From an uncultured Collinsella sp. (GTDB taxonomy: Bacteria > Actinomycetota > Coriobacteriia > Coriobacteriales > Coriobacteriaceae): DNA of 30,110 nucleotides. The notes under the pieces were generated by a model. That model made no database searches, was not told where the DNA came from, and worked only from the letters and a program-made list of their open reading frames with translations. Positions within the stretch are counted from its first letter, which is position 1. Every line of letters begins with the position of its first letter. Below, piece by piece: positions 1-8,601 of this stretch. The DNA is taken from NCBI GenBank assembly GCA_958353395.1, contig CATWSG010000027.1, forward strand, positions 1 through 30,110, written 5' to 3'. The position numbers and the translations under genes were made by a program.

Positions 1-72
1 GGCATCGACCTGCGCCGATGCCCCCAACGTGGACACACATTTTGTCCTATAAGCCACGTATTGGACCCGAGA

Positions 73-203
73 GGTCCGTGGCTGCCCGAAAGGCATTAGG
101 TTGATCGCGAGTTCCGCACGAGCCGGAGAGCACTTAATGTGCTCTCCGTGCGAGCAGGACTGTCCGAGCAGGCAACCTAATGCCTTTCGGGCAGCCACGG
201 ACC
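73..203 (+). repeat. Composite palindromic element E1 (69-nt core in 31-bp arms)
   Basis: Perfect 31-bp inverted repeats at 73-103 and 173-203 enclose a 69-nt core (104-172). The core starts ATCGCGAGTTCC and ends GAGCAGG. Inside it is a hairpin with a 9-10 bp stem (GGAGAGCAC / GTGCTCTCC) and a TTAAT loop. The core is shared with E2-E4; the outer arm sequence is not. The arm ends next to the core with TTAGGTT, as in E2. E1 begins 20 nt after the stop codon of the minus-strand peptidase gene. It has no T-run, so it does not look like an ordinary terminator. The element is seen directly; its function is unknown. Confidence 0.9.
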
Positions 204-222
204 AACTTACTTCAAACCGCAG

Positions 223-1428
223 CTACGACAGCGCAATACCGCCAAGCCAGCCCCAGCGCACGCCAGAGCCAGTGCCATAGAAGCTAATAAACGAGTCAAG
301 CGACTTAGACGTAATGGCACCCTCGTTGCTCATAACGATGCCGCCGCCAACGTAGATACCCACATGACCGTAGATAAGGCCCGGAGCACCCGTGCCGCTG
401 TGCGAGGAATCGGCCACGATCATGCCCACCTGCAGCGCCGAGCGGTCGGAGCTATAGCACCAGGCGTTAAACATGTCGCACGCATTGCCGCCAAAGTAGC
501 CAACGCCGGCGTTACGGAAGACATTGGTGACCCACGCCGCGCACCAGTTCTGACCCGGCGAAGGCGTGGAGTAGCACGCGTTGACGACAGCCTGCTGCTT
601 GCCCGAGCCGGCATTCTGCTGCGGAGTTCCGGGCGCGTACGATCCACCACCCGAGCTCGAACCACCCGAGTAGGAATTGTTCTTGTTCGCGGCAGCCGCG
701 GCAGCGGCAGCCTTCCTAGCGGCCTCCTCAGCCTGGGCGGCAGCGAGGATCTCGGAATCGCGCTGAGCCATGAGCTCCTTGACGTCGTCGGAAAGACCGT
801 TCAGCACGGTCTGGACTTCTTGCTGCTTGGCCTGCATGTCCTGCATCTGGGCAGTCTGCTGGTCCTTGAGCTTCTCTAAGTCGGCCTTCTGCGACTCGAG
901 CTCGGTCTTTTGCGCATCGAGCTCTTCCTGGATGGTCTGAATGTCCTCGATGGCGTCGCGGTCGCTCTTGTTGATCTTCTCAACGTAATGCGCGTTGGCG
1001 ACGAGTTCCTCAAACGAGCCAGAGGCCAGCAGCAGCGACAGGATGTTCGTGCCGCCGGACTTGTAGCTGGCGGCCACGCGATCGGAAAGGTCGTTGCGCT
1101 TCTTCTTGAGCTCGGCCTTCTTTTCATCGATCTGGGCCTGCGTGTCGTCAATCTTGCCCTGGACATTCTCGATGTCGTTGAGGGTCTGGGCATTCTTGTT
1201 GGCCAGCGCCGCATACTCATTTGCGATGCTGTCGAGCTGGGCCTGAACCTCGTCGAGCTGGGCCTGGGCGGCATTCAGTTTATCGGTGGTTTCTTTGGAA
1301 GCCTCCGCCGCATGGGCGCGAGCGGGCAGGCCAAAAAGAACTGCCGCAGAAGCGGCGCCGAACAGGGCCTTGAGGGCAGTGCGGCGCGAGAGCTCCTGGG
1401 AAAGGATAGAATCGCTGTTTGGTGACAT
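223..1428 (-). CDS. Secreted coiled-coil cell-wall cysteine peptidase (PcsB/NlpC-P60- or CHAP-like)
   Basis: A 401-residue exported protein. The N-terminus has a twin-arginine-like signal (SRRTALKALFG, then a hydrophobic stretch and a likely cleavage after ARAHA near residue 40). Residues about 45-235 are a long Gln/Glu/Lys-rich coiled coil like the PcsB/RipA N-terminal region. An Ala-rich and Gly/Ser-rich linker follows (about 230-270). The C-terminal domain has a candidate catalytic Cys296 (WCAAWVTNVF) and His355 (YGHVGIYVGGG), the pattern of NlpC/P60 or CHAP peptidoglycan hydrolases. By family it would cut wall peptides during growth or division, with the coiled coil regulating access. The ATG at 1428 has GGAG about 6 nt upstream. 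It is divergent from galE and followed by element E1. NlpC/P60 versus CHAP was not resolved. Confidence 0.8.
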   Translation of the reverse strand: MSPNSDSILSQELSRRTALKALFGAASAAVLFGLPARAHAAEASKETTDKLNAAQAQLDEVQAQLDSIANEYAALANKNAQTLNDIENVQGKIDDTQAQIDEKKAELKKKRNDLSDRVAASYKSGGTNILSLLLASGSFEELVANAHYVEKINKSDRDAIEDIQTIQEELDAQKTELESQKADLEKLKDQQTAQMQDMQAKQQEVQTVLNGLSDDVKELMAQRDSEILAAAQAEEAARKAAAAAAAANKNNSYSGGSSSGGGSYAPGTPQQNAGSGKQQAVVNACYSTPSPGQNWCAAWVTNVFRNAGVGYFGGNACDMFNAWCYSSDRSALQVGMIVADSSHSGTGAPGLIYGHVGIYVGGGIVMSNEGAITSKSLDSFISFYGTGSGVRWGWLGGIALS

Positions 1429-1651
1429 ATGTACTCCGTTACATGCTTATTTATATGTCGCTCAACTCATACATATTAGCGTACATATGGCGCGTCCCAA
1501 CGATTTCCACGAACGGCAGGAAACTACAAGGTCAGCGGCTCGTAAGCAAATGTCAAAGATCAGGTTATGCGTACGCAAGCTCTTCTATGAGTACGTTAGC
1601 ACAATCCTCTGCTTTTCCTACAGCGCACGATTTGGGCGTCCCTGCCTGCGC

Positions 1652-1657
1652 TATACT
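1652..1657 (+). promoter_or_regulatory. Candidate -10 box of galE
   Basis: TATACT lies 37 nt upstream of the galE ATG, in an otherwise GC-rich stretch. No good -35 is visible at 16-18 bp, so only the -10 is suggested. The galE ribosome binding site is AGGAGA at 1685-1690. Confidence 0.35.
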
Positions 1658-1694
1658 CCCCTGAAGAAGTGTTCCTGATTCGATAGGAGACTAC

Positions 1695-2756
1695 ATGTCC
1701 AAAGCACTCGACCCCAAAGACACCTGCGTCCTCGTTACCGGTGGCGCCGGCTTTATCGGCTCGCACACCGTCGTTCAGCTGCTCGAGGGCGGCTACCAGG
1801 TTGTCGTCGTCGATGACCTCTCCAACTCCAGCGCCGTTGCCATCGACCGCGTCAAAACCATCGTGGGCGACGAGGCCGCCAAGAACCTCACCTTCTACGA
1901 GGCCAACGTGCTCGACCGCGATGCGATGAACAAGATCTTCGATACCCACCAGATCGACCGCGTCATCCACTTCGCCGGCTTTAAGGCCGTTGGCGAGTCG
2001 GTGAGCAAGCCCGTCGAGTACTACCACAACAATATCGAGAACACCCTGGTGCTCATCGACGTCATGCGCAACCACGGCTGTAAGTCCATCATCTTCTCGA
2101 GCTCTTCGACCGTCTACGGCGATCCGGATAATCCGCCCGTCACCGAGGAAGACCCCAAGAAGCCCGCGACCAACCCCTATGGTTGGACCAAGTGGATGAT
2201 TGAGCAGATCCTCATGGACGTCCACACCGCCGACCCCGAGTGGGACGTCGTGCTGCTCCGTTACTTCAATCCCATCGGCGCCCATCCGTCAGGCTTGATC
2301 GGCGAGGATCCCAAGGGCATCCCCAACAACCTGGTGCCTTATGTCGCCCAGGTCGCCGTGGGCAAGCTCGAGGCCGTTCAGGTCTTTGGCAACGACTACC
2401 CCACCCCCGACGGCACCGGCGTGCGCGACTACATCCACGTGTGCGACCTGGCATCTGGTCACGTTGCCGCCCTCAACTGGATGAACGGCAAGACCGGCGT
2501 CGAGATCTTTAACCTGGGCACCGGCACCGGCACCTCGGTACTCGAGGTCGTCGCCGCCTTCTCCAAGGCCTGCGGCAAGGAGCTGCCCTACGTGATTCGC
2601 GAGCGCCGTGCCGGCGATATCGCCGCCAACTGGTGCGATGCCTCCAAGGCCGAGCGCATGATGGGCTGGAAGGCCCAGTACGACATCGCAGATATGTGCC
2701 GTGACAGCTGGAATTGGCAGAGCCACAACCCCAACGGCTTCGCCGACGCCGAGTAG
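1695..2756 (+). CDS. galE: UDP-glucose 4-epimerase
   Basis: A 353-residue extended short-chain dehydrogenase, the usual GalE length. It interconverts UDP-glucose and UDP-galactose using bound NAD in the cytoplasm (Leloir pathway and supply of sugar nucleotides for envelope glycans). The NAD-binding motif TGGAGFIGS is at residues 15-23. The catalytic Ser region is IIFSSSSTVYG and the YxxxK pair is Y162/K166 (YGWTK). The ATG at 1695 has AGGAGA 4 nt upstream. It is a single gene ending in a strong terminator, upstream of malQ and glgP on the same strand. Other UDP-hexose epimerases are possible, but the sequence reads as classical GalE. Confidence 0.95.
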   Translation: MSKALDPKDTCVLVTGGAGFIGSHTVVQLLEGGYQVVVVDDLSNSSAVAIDRVKTIVGDEAAKNLTFYEANVLDRDAMNKIFDTHQIDRVIHFAGFKAVGESVSKPVEYYHNNIENTLVLIDVMRNHGCKSIIFSSSSTVYGDPDNPPVTEEDPKKPATNPYGWTKWMIEQILMDVHTADPEWDVVLLRYFNPIGAHPSGLIGEDPKGIPNNLVPYVAQVAVGKLEAVQVFGNDYPTPDGTGVRDYIHVCDLASGHVAALNWMNGKTGVEIFNLGTGTGTSVLEVVAAFSKACGKELPYVIRERRAGDIAANWCDASKAERMMGWKAQYDIADMCRDSWNWQSHNPNGFADAE

Positions 2757-2779
2757 CAAATAACCTACATAGCGTTCTT

Positions 2780-2815
2780 GCCCCGATCTCACGATGTGAG
2801 ACCGGGGCTTTTTCA
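2780..2815 (+). terminator. Intrinsic terminator after galE
   Basis: A 13-bp stem (GCCCCGATCTCAC / GTGAGACCGGGGC, one mismatch) with a 3-nt loop is followed by TTTTT. It lies about 24 nt after the galE stop. Confidence 0.9.
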
Positions 2816-2865
2816 TGGCGTGTAACCATTCGCCGAAAAACGACCAACTTTATTATCTTGCCTGT

Positions 2866-2884
2866 ACATGTTTAAACAACATGT
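2866..2884 (+). promoter_or_regulatory. Operator-like palindrome in the malQ promoter
   Basis: The perfect inverted repeat ACATGTT-5 nt-AACATGT contains ATGTTTAAACAA (2868-2879). That is 11/12 to the palindrome TTGTTTAAACAA also found upstream of the ABC operon, the GntR gene and the PTS gene. It ends 3 nt before a TACAAT -10 box (2887-2892), so a bound repressor would cover the promoter. The probable binder is the GntR/TreR-like protein at 12007-12726 (inference). Confidence 0.6.
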
Positions 2885-2886
2885 TC

Positions 2887-2892
2887 TACAAT
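2887..2892 (+). promoter_or_regulatory. Candidate -10 box of malQ
   Basis: TACAAT sits just downstream of the 2866-2884 palindrome. The -35 at proper spacing is poor (GTACAT), as expected for a regulated promoter. The predicted transcript start near 2899 gives a leader of about 75 nt. Confidence 0.4.
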
Positions 2893-2976
2893 AGGGACAT
2901 CGATTCTAAAACTCGGGACGGGCCGTTCATCCATCTGCAGGCCGATCCCACAACAAGAAGGTTGGTGAGCACATCC

Positions 2977-4482
2977 ATGGAGCGTGCAAGCGGTGTTCTC
3001 ATGCCCATCTCGTCTCTGCCCGGACCGTATGGCATCGGCGGCTTTGGCTGGAACGCCTACGACTTTGTCGATTTCCTCGCCTCGTGTAAACAACATTATT
3101 GGCAGATTCTGCCCCTTACGACGACGAGCTATGGCGACTCGCCCTATCAGTCGTTCTCGGCCCGTGCGGGCAACCCCAACTTCATCGACTTTGCCGAGCT
3201 TATCGAGGCCGGCTATCTGGAGCAGCGCGATATCGACGGCGTGTACCTGGGCTCCGATCCCAACAACATTGACTATGGCGCCATCTTTGGTGGCCGTCGT
3301 CAGATTCTCGACCGCGCCGCCGAGCGCTTTGCCGCCGACAAGCCAGCCGACTTCGACGACTTTGTCCAAGCAAACGAAGACTGGCTCATCCCCTACTGCG
3401 AGTTCATGACCGTCAAGGAGGAGTGCGGTCTCAAGGCATTTTGGGAGTGGCCCGCAGAGCTCCGTACCCGCGGTGAGGCTTCTGCCAAGGTCTGCGCCGC
3501 CCATCCCGCGCGCATGCTCTACCACCAGATGACGCAGTACTTCTTCGATCGTCAGTGGAGCCGCCTCAAGGCCTATGCCAACGAGCGCGACATCCTCATC
3601 ATCGGCGACCTGCCCATCTATGTCTCGCGCGACTCCGTTGAGATGTGGGCCACGCCCGAGCTCTTTAAGATCGACGCCGCCGGTAATCCCGCGAGCGTCG
3701 CTGGCACGCCGCCCGACCAGTTCTCGGCCACCGGCCAGTACTGGGGCAATCCCATCTACGACTGGGACGCCATGGAAGCCGACGGTTTCTCCTGGTGGGA
3801 GGGCCGCATCCGCGCCGCCCTCGACATGTACGATGTCATCCGCCTGGATCACTTCCGCGGCTTCGAGGCCTATTGGGAGGTGCCGTTCTCCTCACCCGAT
3901 TCGTCCTACGGTTCGTGGACGCAGGGCCCCGGCCTCAAGTTCTTCAAGACGCTCGAGGAAAAGCTCGGCACGCTGCCCATCATCGCCGAAGACCTGGGCT
4001 TCCTCACCCCCGGTGTCATCGACATGCGCGACAACTCGGGCTTCCCCGGCATGAAGATCTTACAGTTCGCCTTTGAGGGCGCCAACTCGTACTACCTGCC
4101 GCACAACTACATTGCCAACACCGTCGCCTATGTGGGCACACACGACAACGAGACGGCGCGCGGTTGGTTTGAGGGAACGGCCACCCCGCGCCAGCGCGAA
4201 CAGGCGGCCCTGTACACCCACCAGCAAGCAGGCGAGCCCATGGCCGATGCACTCAACCGCACCATCGCCTCCAGCGTGAGCGATACCTGTATCTACACCA
4301 TGCAAGACCTGCTCAACCTGGGCAACGAGGCACGCATCAACACCCCCGCCACCCTGGGCGGCAACTGGACCTGGCGCATGCTCGATGGCGCCATCACCCG
4401 CGAGCTCGAGCACAAGCTCACCGACTGGACCGAAACCTACTTCCGCATCCCGTCGGAAGCCGAAATTGAGCTTCCCCAATAG
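2977..4482 (+). CDS. malQ: 4-alpha-glucanotransferase (amylomaltase, GH77)
   Basis: A 501-residue disproportionating enzyme that transfers alpha-1,4-glucan segments between maltodextrins, releasing glucose and making longer chains for the phosphorylase. GH77 landmarks are present: N-terminal SGVLMPISSLPGPYGIG, the nucleophile D291 in VIRLDHFRGFEAYW, the acid/base E338 in PIIAEDLG, and D390 in GTHDNET. The reading frame is open from 2815, but family similarity begins at MERASGVL. An in-frame GTG at 2965 with AAGAAGG just upstream is an alternative start. It lies directly upstream of glgP, the usual partner. The promoter carries a palindrome shared with the sugar-transport genes downstream. Confidence 0.93.
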   Translation: MERASGVLMPISSLPGPYGIGGFGWNAYDFVDFLASCKQHYWQILPLTTTSYGDSPYQSFSARAGNPNFIDFAELIEAGYLEQRDIDGVYLGSDPNNIDYGAIFGGRRQILDRAAERFAADKPADFDDFVQANEDWLIPYCEFMTVKEECGLKAFWEWPAELRTRGEASAKVCAAHPARMLYHQMTQYFFDRQWSRLKAYANERDILIIGDLPIYVSRDSVEMWATPELFKIDAAGNPASVAGTPPDQFSATGQYWGNPIYDWDAMEADGFSWWEGRIRAALDMYDVIRLDHFRGFEAYWEVPFSSPDSSYGSWTQGPGLKFFKTLEEKLGTLPIIAEDLGFLTPGVIDMRDNSGFPGMKILQFAFEGANSYYLPHNYIANTVAYVGTHDNETARGWFEGTATPRQREQAALYTHQQAGEPMADALNRTIASSVSDTCIYTMQDLLNLGNEARINTPATLGGNWTWRMLDGAITRELEHKLTDWTETYFRIPSEAEIELPQ

Positions 4483-4530
4483 GAGCCACCGCACCCGACC
4501 CCATTCCATCGTGCGGACGCGTCCGTTTTC

Positions 4531-4571
4531 CCCGCGCGAGGCCACTCCAATCCCTCGCGCGGGCTTCTTTT
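4531..4571 (+). terminator. Intrinsic terminator between malQ and glgP
   Basis: A perfect 10-bp stem CCCGCGCGAG / CTCGCGCGGG is followed by a CTTCTTTT tract. It ends only about 40 nt before the glgP start, a gap with no convincing promoter. glgP is therefore probably expressed by partial readthrough from malQ or from a weak unseen promoter. Confidence 0.8.
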
Positions 4572-4610
4572 GAATTTCTGACATGTAATCAACCCATCAC
4601 AGGAGGAAAC

Positions 4611-6878
4611 ATGCCCCGTATCAATCTTGCGGATCTTGCCGAGCAGTCCTTTGGCACCTCGCTCGAGCAGCTCGATGACCGTCGTATTTATAAGCTGCTG
4701 GTCAAGCTCGTGCAGGAGCACTCTGCCGCCTGTCCTCTCAACAACGGCAAGAAAAAGCTCTACTACATCTCTGCCGAGTTTTTGATCGGCAAGCTGCTCA
4801 TCAACAATATGATCGACCTTGGCATCTATGACGAGGTTAAGGACCAGCTCACCGCCGCGGGCCACGACCTCAACAAGATCGAGGAGTTTGAAGTCGAGCC
4901 GTCGCTCGGCAACGGCGGCCTGGGCCGTCTGGCCGCATGCTTCTTGGATTCCATCGCCACGCTGGGCCTTACCGGCGACGGCGTGGGCCTCAACTACCAT
5001 TACGGCCTGTTCCGCCAGCGCTTTGTCGACAACCAGCAGAAGGCCGTCCCCGACGAGTGGCTTGGCGAGCAAGACATCCTGATCGACGACGACCGCTCCT
5101 ACACCGTCGAGTTCGTTGATTTTGCCGTTACTTCCAAGCTCGTCAACATCGATGTGCCCGGTTATGGCCAGCCCACCAAGAACCGCCTGCGCCTGTTCGA
5201 CCTGGCAAGTGTCGACGACGGCCTGGTCCCCGGCAGCTCCATCGACTTCGACAAGACCGAGATCGCCAAGAACCTCACCTTGTTCCTCTATCCGGATGAT
5301 TCCGACGAGCAGGGCCGCCTGCTTCGCATCTACCAGGAATACTTCATGGTGAGCAACGCCGCCCAGCTCCTGATCGACGAGGCCGTCGAGCGCGGCAGCA
5401 ACTTGCACGACCTGGCCGACTACGCCGTGGTCCAGATCAACGACACGCACCCCACCATGGTCATTCCCGAGCTCATCCGCCTGCTCACCACCAAGCACGA
5501 CATCGAGTTTGACGAGGCCGTGACCATCGTACGCTCCATGGTCGCCTACACTAACCACACGATTCTTGCCGAGGCGCTCGAGAAGTGGCCGCTCGCCAGC
5601 CTGCAAAAGGTCTCCCCTGCCATCGCCGACATTATCGTCAAGCTCGATGAGGTCGCGAAGACCGAGCACGATGACCCGCGCGTCGCCATCATCGACGAAT
5701 ACGACACCGTCCACATGGCCCACGTGGACATCCACTTTGGCTTCTCCATCAACGGCGTAGCCGCCCTCCACACCAAGATCCTGGAGGACACCGAGCTTCA
5801 TCCGTTCTACGAGATCTATCCCAAGAAGTTCTCCAACAAGACCAACGGCATCACCTTCCGCCGCTGGATCCATGGGGCCAACCCCGCGCTCGCCAGCCTG
5901 CTCGACGATGTGATCGGCACCGACTGGCGCAGCACCGGCGACCTGAGCAAGCTTGCCGAGTTCGTTGACGACAAAGGTGTTCTTGAGCGCTTGGCTGCCA
6001 CCAAGACCGAGGCCAAGGCCATCATGCGCGAGTTTATGGCGCTCGAGCAGGGTGTGACCATTCCCTCCAACGCCATCATCGATGTTCAGGTCAAGCGTAT
6101 CCACGAGTACAAGCGCCAGCAGATGCTCGCGCTCTACATCATCTGGAAGTATCTCGACATCAAGAACGGCAATAAGCCTAAGCACCCCGTCACCATCATC
6201 TTTGGCGGCAAGGCAGCGCCTGCCTATACCATCGCTCAGGACATCATCCACCTAATCCTGACGCTGTCCCAGTGGATAGCCAACGACCCCGACGTGGCCC
6301 CCTACCTGCAGGTCGTCATGATCGAGAACTACAACGTCACCGCCGCCGAGCGCGTAATCCCCGCCGCCGACATCTCCGAGCAGATCAGTCTGGCCTCGAA
6401 GGAGGCGAGCGGCACTTCCAACATGAAGTTCATGCTCAACGGCGCCCTGACCCTGTGCACGCTCGACGGTGCCAACGTGGAGATTGCTGAGCTCGTGGGC
6501 GACGAGAACATCTATACCTTTGGCGCCTCGTCCAAACAGGTCGAGCAGCTCTACGCCGACGGCAGCTATGACGCCGGCGCGCTCTATCGCAAGCCCGGCA
6601 TCAAACTGCTGGTGGACTTCATCACCAACCCCGCCTTTGTGGCGACCGGCAACGCCGAGCGCCTGCAGCGTCTGCACGACGACATCAAGGGCAAGGACTG
6701 GTTTATGGCCCTGCTCGACATTGAGGAGTACATCCAGACCAAGGAGCGCGTGCTGGCAGACTACGAGGACCAGGACGCCTGGATGCGCAAGGCGCTGATC
6801 AACATCGCCAACGCCGGCACCTTCTCGTCCGACCGCACGATCTCCCAGTACAACGACGAGATCTGGCACCTGGACTAA
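4611..6878 (+). CDS. glgP: Glycogen/maltodextrin phosphorylase (GT35)
   Basis: A 755-residue PLP-dependent phosphorylase that releases glucose-1-phosphate from alpha-1,4-glucan ends using phosphate. The PLP lysine is K606 in EASGTSNMKFMLNGA. Other conserved blocks are EVEPSLGNGGLGRLAACFLDS, the QINDTHPT motif, TNGITFRRW and QVKRIHEYKRQ. Length fits the shorter bacterial class. The ATG at 4611 follows a strong AGGAGG. Together with MalQ it degrades imported maltodextrins or stored glycogen. Whether the preferred substrate is glycogen or maltodextrin cannot be told from sequence. Confidence 0.95.
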   Translation: MPRINLADLAEQSFGTSLEQLDDRRIYKLLVKLVQEHSAACPLNNGKKKLYYISAEFLIGKLLINNMIDLGIYDEVKDQLTAAGHDLNKIEEFEVEPSLGNGGLGRLAACFLDSIATLGLTGDGVGLNYHYGLFRQRFVDNQQKAVPDEWLGEQDILIDDDRSYTVEFVDFAVTSKLVNIDVPGYGQPTKNRLRLFDLASVDDGLVPGSSIDFDKTEIAKNLTLFLYPDDSDEQGRLLRIYQEYFMVSNAAQLLIDEAVERGSNLHDLADYAVVQINDTHPTMVIPELIRLLTTKHDIEFDEAVTIVRSMVAYTNHTILAEALEKWPLASLQKVSPAIADIIVKLDEVAKTEHDDPRVAIIDEYDTVHMAHVDIHFGFSINGVAALHTKILEDTELHPFYEIYPKKFSNKTNGITFRRWIHGANPALASLLDDVIGTDWRSTGDLSKLAEFVDDKGVLERLAATKTEAKAIMREFMALEQGVTIPSNAIIDVQVKRIHEYKRQQMLALYIIWKYLDIKNGNKPKHPVTIIFGGKAAPAYTIAQDIIHLILTLSQWIANDPDVAPYLQVVMIENYNVTAAERVIPAADISEQISLASKEASGTSNMKFMLNGALTLCTLDGANVEIAELVGDENIYTFGASSKQVEQLYADGSYDAGALYRKPGIKLLVDFITNPAFVATGNAERLQRLHDDIKGKDWFMALLDIEEYIQTKERVLADYEDQDAWMRKALINIANAGTFSSDRTISQYNDEIWHLD

Positions 6879-6905
6879 CCCATTCCCCTTACCATCCTCT
6901 TGAGG

Positions 6906-6937
6906 AACGGAGTCGTGGCAACACGGCTCCGTTTTTT
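6906..6937 (+). terminator. Intrinsic terminator after glgP
   Basis: A 12-bp stem (AACGGAGTCGTG / CACGGCTCCGTT, one G-T wobble) with a 4-nt GCAA loop, running straight into six T. It lies about 27 nt after the glgP stop. Confidence 0.92.
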
Positions 6938-6977
6938 GTGCCCGTGCGCTGCCCCTGTGAGCCGCCTCGACTAAATC

Positions 6978-7195
6978 GTCTCAATCTGTAACACCTATTC
7001 GGCCAAAACGGTCCTACCTGTTACAGATCAATACAAACCGGTTCTTTCCCTAGGGTTTATCTCAATCTGTAACATCTAACGTCCGAAATCCGCCCTTACT
7101 GTTGCAGATCGAGACGGAAGGACAGGCGGCTCAACTCAATCTCGTTCTGTAACATCTAAAGCCAATTCGATCCTCTACTTGTTACAGATCAAGAC
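6978..7195. repeat. Array of three spaced palindromes, 80-81 nt period
   Basis: Three 57-nt units lie at 6978-7034, 7059-7115 and 7139-7195. Each has a left arm ending CTGTAACA, a centre of exactly 25 nt and a right arm starting TGTTRCAGATC. Arms are 16 nt (consensus GTCTCAATCTGTAACA) and nearly complementary. The 25-nt centres differ in sequence but share a loose YCTA... ...CCTNAC layout. The array fills the gap between convergent glgP and the ABC ATPase gene, inside two terminators, so it is unlikely to be a promoter operator for either. Function is unknown. Confidence 0.85.
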
Positions 7196-7222
7196 AAACG
7201 ACCGACCAGACAGCCCCGTCAT

Positions 7223-7268
7223 AAAGAAAGGCTCCCCTCTCGCCCAGTGGACGGGAGGGGAGCCTTAT
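7223..7268 (-). terminator. Intrinsic terminator of the sugar ABC operon
   Basis: A stem of AAGGCTCCCCTC-type complementarity (7228-7239 with 7255-7266) with a loop of about 15 nt. On the minus strand it is followed by TTTCTTTAT. It lies about 70 nt after the ATPase stop. Confidence 0.75.
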
Positions 7269-7334
7269 ATGTGACCACGGCAAAAGGATGGCAAAGCCGC
7301 AGTCGCCCAAAAGGAGGGCCTGGATGCACCGGGC

Positions 7335-8534
7335 CTAGATAAGGTTCTTGCCGGACACCTTATCGAAGAGATGGGTCGCGTTCTTCTCGAACTTGAACCA
7401 GATGGTGTCGCCAGCCTTGAGCGCACCCTTGGCCTCAAGGTCGACAACGGGAATGATCAGGACGAACTGGCCGTCGGGAGCGGTCACGTGGACATGCTCG
7501 GTCGAACCCATGAGCTCGGTCACCTCGACGGTACCCTGGAGCGCACCCTCCTCGCCCTTGTCGGCAAGCAGAATCTGCTCGGGGCGCACGCCGGCCGTAA
7601 TCTCCTTCACGTCGCCGCCGTCCCAGTTGAGAGCAAGCTGAGAGCAGGTCTCGGGGGCGAGCGCCACGTTCATATCCTCGGTCTTGACGGTGAAGCCGTT
7701 GCCCGAGCGCACCAGCTGGGCATCGAAGAAGTTCATCTGCGGCACGCCGATAAAGCCGGCAACGAAGATGTTCGCGGGATGGTTGAAGACCTCCTGCGGG
7801 GTGGCGATCTGCTGGACGACGCCGTCCTTCATGACCACAATGCGATCGCCGAGGGTCATGGCCTCGGTCTGGTCGTGGGTGACGTAGATGAACGTGCCCT
7901 TGATCTCATGGCGCAGCTTGATGAGCTCGGCACGCATCTGGTTACGCAGCTTGGCGTCCAGGTTGGACAGCGGCTCGTCCATCAAGAAGACCTTAGGATC
8001 ACGCACGATGGCGCGGCCGATAGCGACACGCTGACGCTGGCCGCCCGAAAGCGCCTTGGGCTTACGGTCGAGGTACTCGGTGATACCCAAGATCTCGGCA
8101 GCGGAGCGAACCTTGCGGTCGATCTCGTCCTTGGGGACCTTCTTGAGCTCAAGCGTAAACGCCATGTTCTCGTACACCGTCATGTTGGGGTACAGAGCGT
8201 AGCTCTGGAACACCATGGCGATGTCGCGGTCCTTGGGAGCGACGTCGTTGACGCGCTTGCCGTCGATGAACACGTCACCCGAGGTGATGTCCTCCAGGCC
8301 AGCAACCATGCGCATCGTCGTGGACTTACCGCAGCCAGACGGGCCAACGAGGACGACGAACTCCTGGTCGTGAACGGTGAGGTTAAAGTCCTCAACAGCG
8401 AGCACGCCATCCTCGGTAACCTTGAGGTTGTGCTTCTTCTCCTCGGTCTTCTTCTTTTTGCCAAAGAAGCCCTTCTTTTTGGACTCGGTGTTGGGATACA
8501 CCTTCTGAACATGTTTGAGAACGATCTCGGCCAT
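7335..8534 (-). CDS. Sugar ABC transporter ATPase (MsmX/MsmK/UgpC family) with Lys-rich insert
   Basis: A 399-residue ATPase that energises carbohydrate import. Walker A is GPSGCGKST, the signature is LSGGQRQR, Walker B is VFLMDEPLSNLD and the switch His is in YVTHDQTEA. The C-terminal third is the MalK-type TOBE region (GVRPEQILL). Residues about 17-45 form an unusual insert rich in Lys/Glu (KKKGFFGKKKKTEEKK) between the first beta strand (LKHVQKVYP) and AVEDFNLTV; standard MsmX/UgpC proteins lack it. The start is the ATG at 8534 preceded by GAAAGG; the open frame continues upstream without family similarity. It is the last gene of the operon and may also serve other importers, as MsmX does. 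Confidence 0.93.
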   Translation of the reverse strand: MAEIVLKHVQKVYPNTESKKKGFFGKKKKTEEKKHNLKVTEDGVLAVEDFNLTVHDQEFVVLVGPSGCGKSTTMRMVAGLEDITSGDVFIDGKRVNDVAPKDRDIAMVFQSYALYPNMTVYENMAFTLELKKVPKDEIDRKVRSAAEILGITEYLDRKPKALSGGQRQRVAIGRAIVRDPKVFLMDEPLSNLDAKLRNQMRAELIKLRHEIKGTFIYVTHDQTEAMTLGDRIVVMKDGVVQQIATPQEVFNHPANIFVAGFIGVPQMNFFDAQLVRSGNGFTVKTEDMNVALAPETCSQLALNWDGGDVKEITAGVRPEQILLADKGEEGALQGTVEVTELMGSTEHVHVTAPDGQFVLIIPVVDLEAKGALKAGDTIWFKFEKNATHLFDKVSGKNLI

Positions 8535-8601
8535 GTCTTTACCTTTCGATATGCGGCACCATGTTGAGGGCGCCGCAGAAACTTGCAAAACAGTTACGGC
8601 A

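Noticed and set aside
1..72. Small hairpin GGCATCG/CGATGCC at the left edge and a possible ACGTGG/CCACGT stem
   Set aside because: The stems are short with no T-run inside the window. The context is cut off, so a terminator for a neighbouring gene cannot be supported.
3084..3097. GTGTAAACAACA inside malQ as another operator
   Set aside because: It lies within coding sequence, only half of it matches, and the bases are explained by the codons for CKQH.
4437..6251. 604-codon open frame antisense to glgP
   Set aside because: It is a shadow of glgP codon bias (Val/Asp/Gly/Leu-rich, no recognisable domain) and runs across the malQ-glgP terminator.
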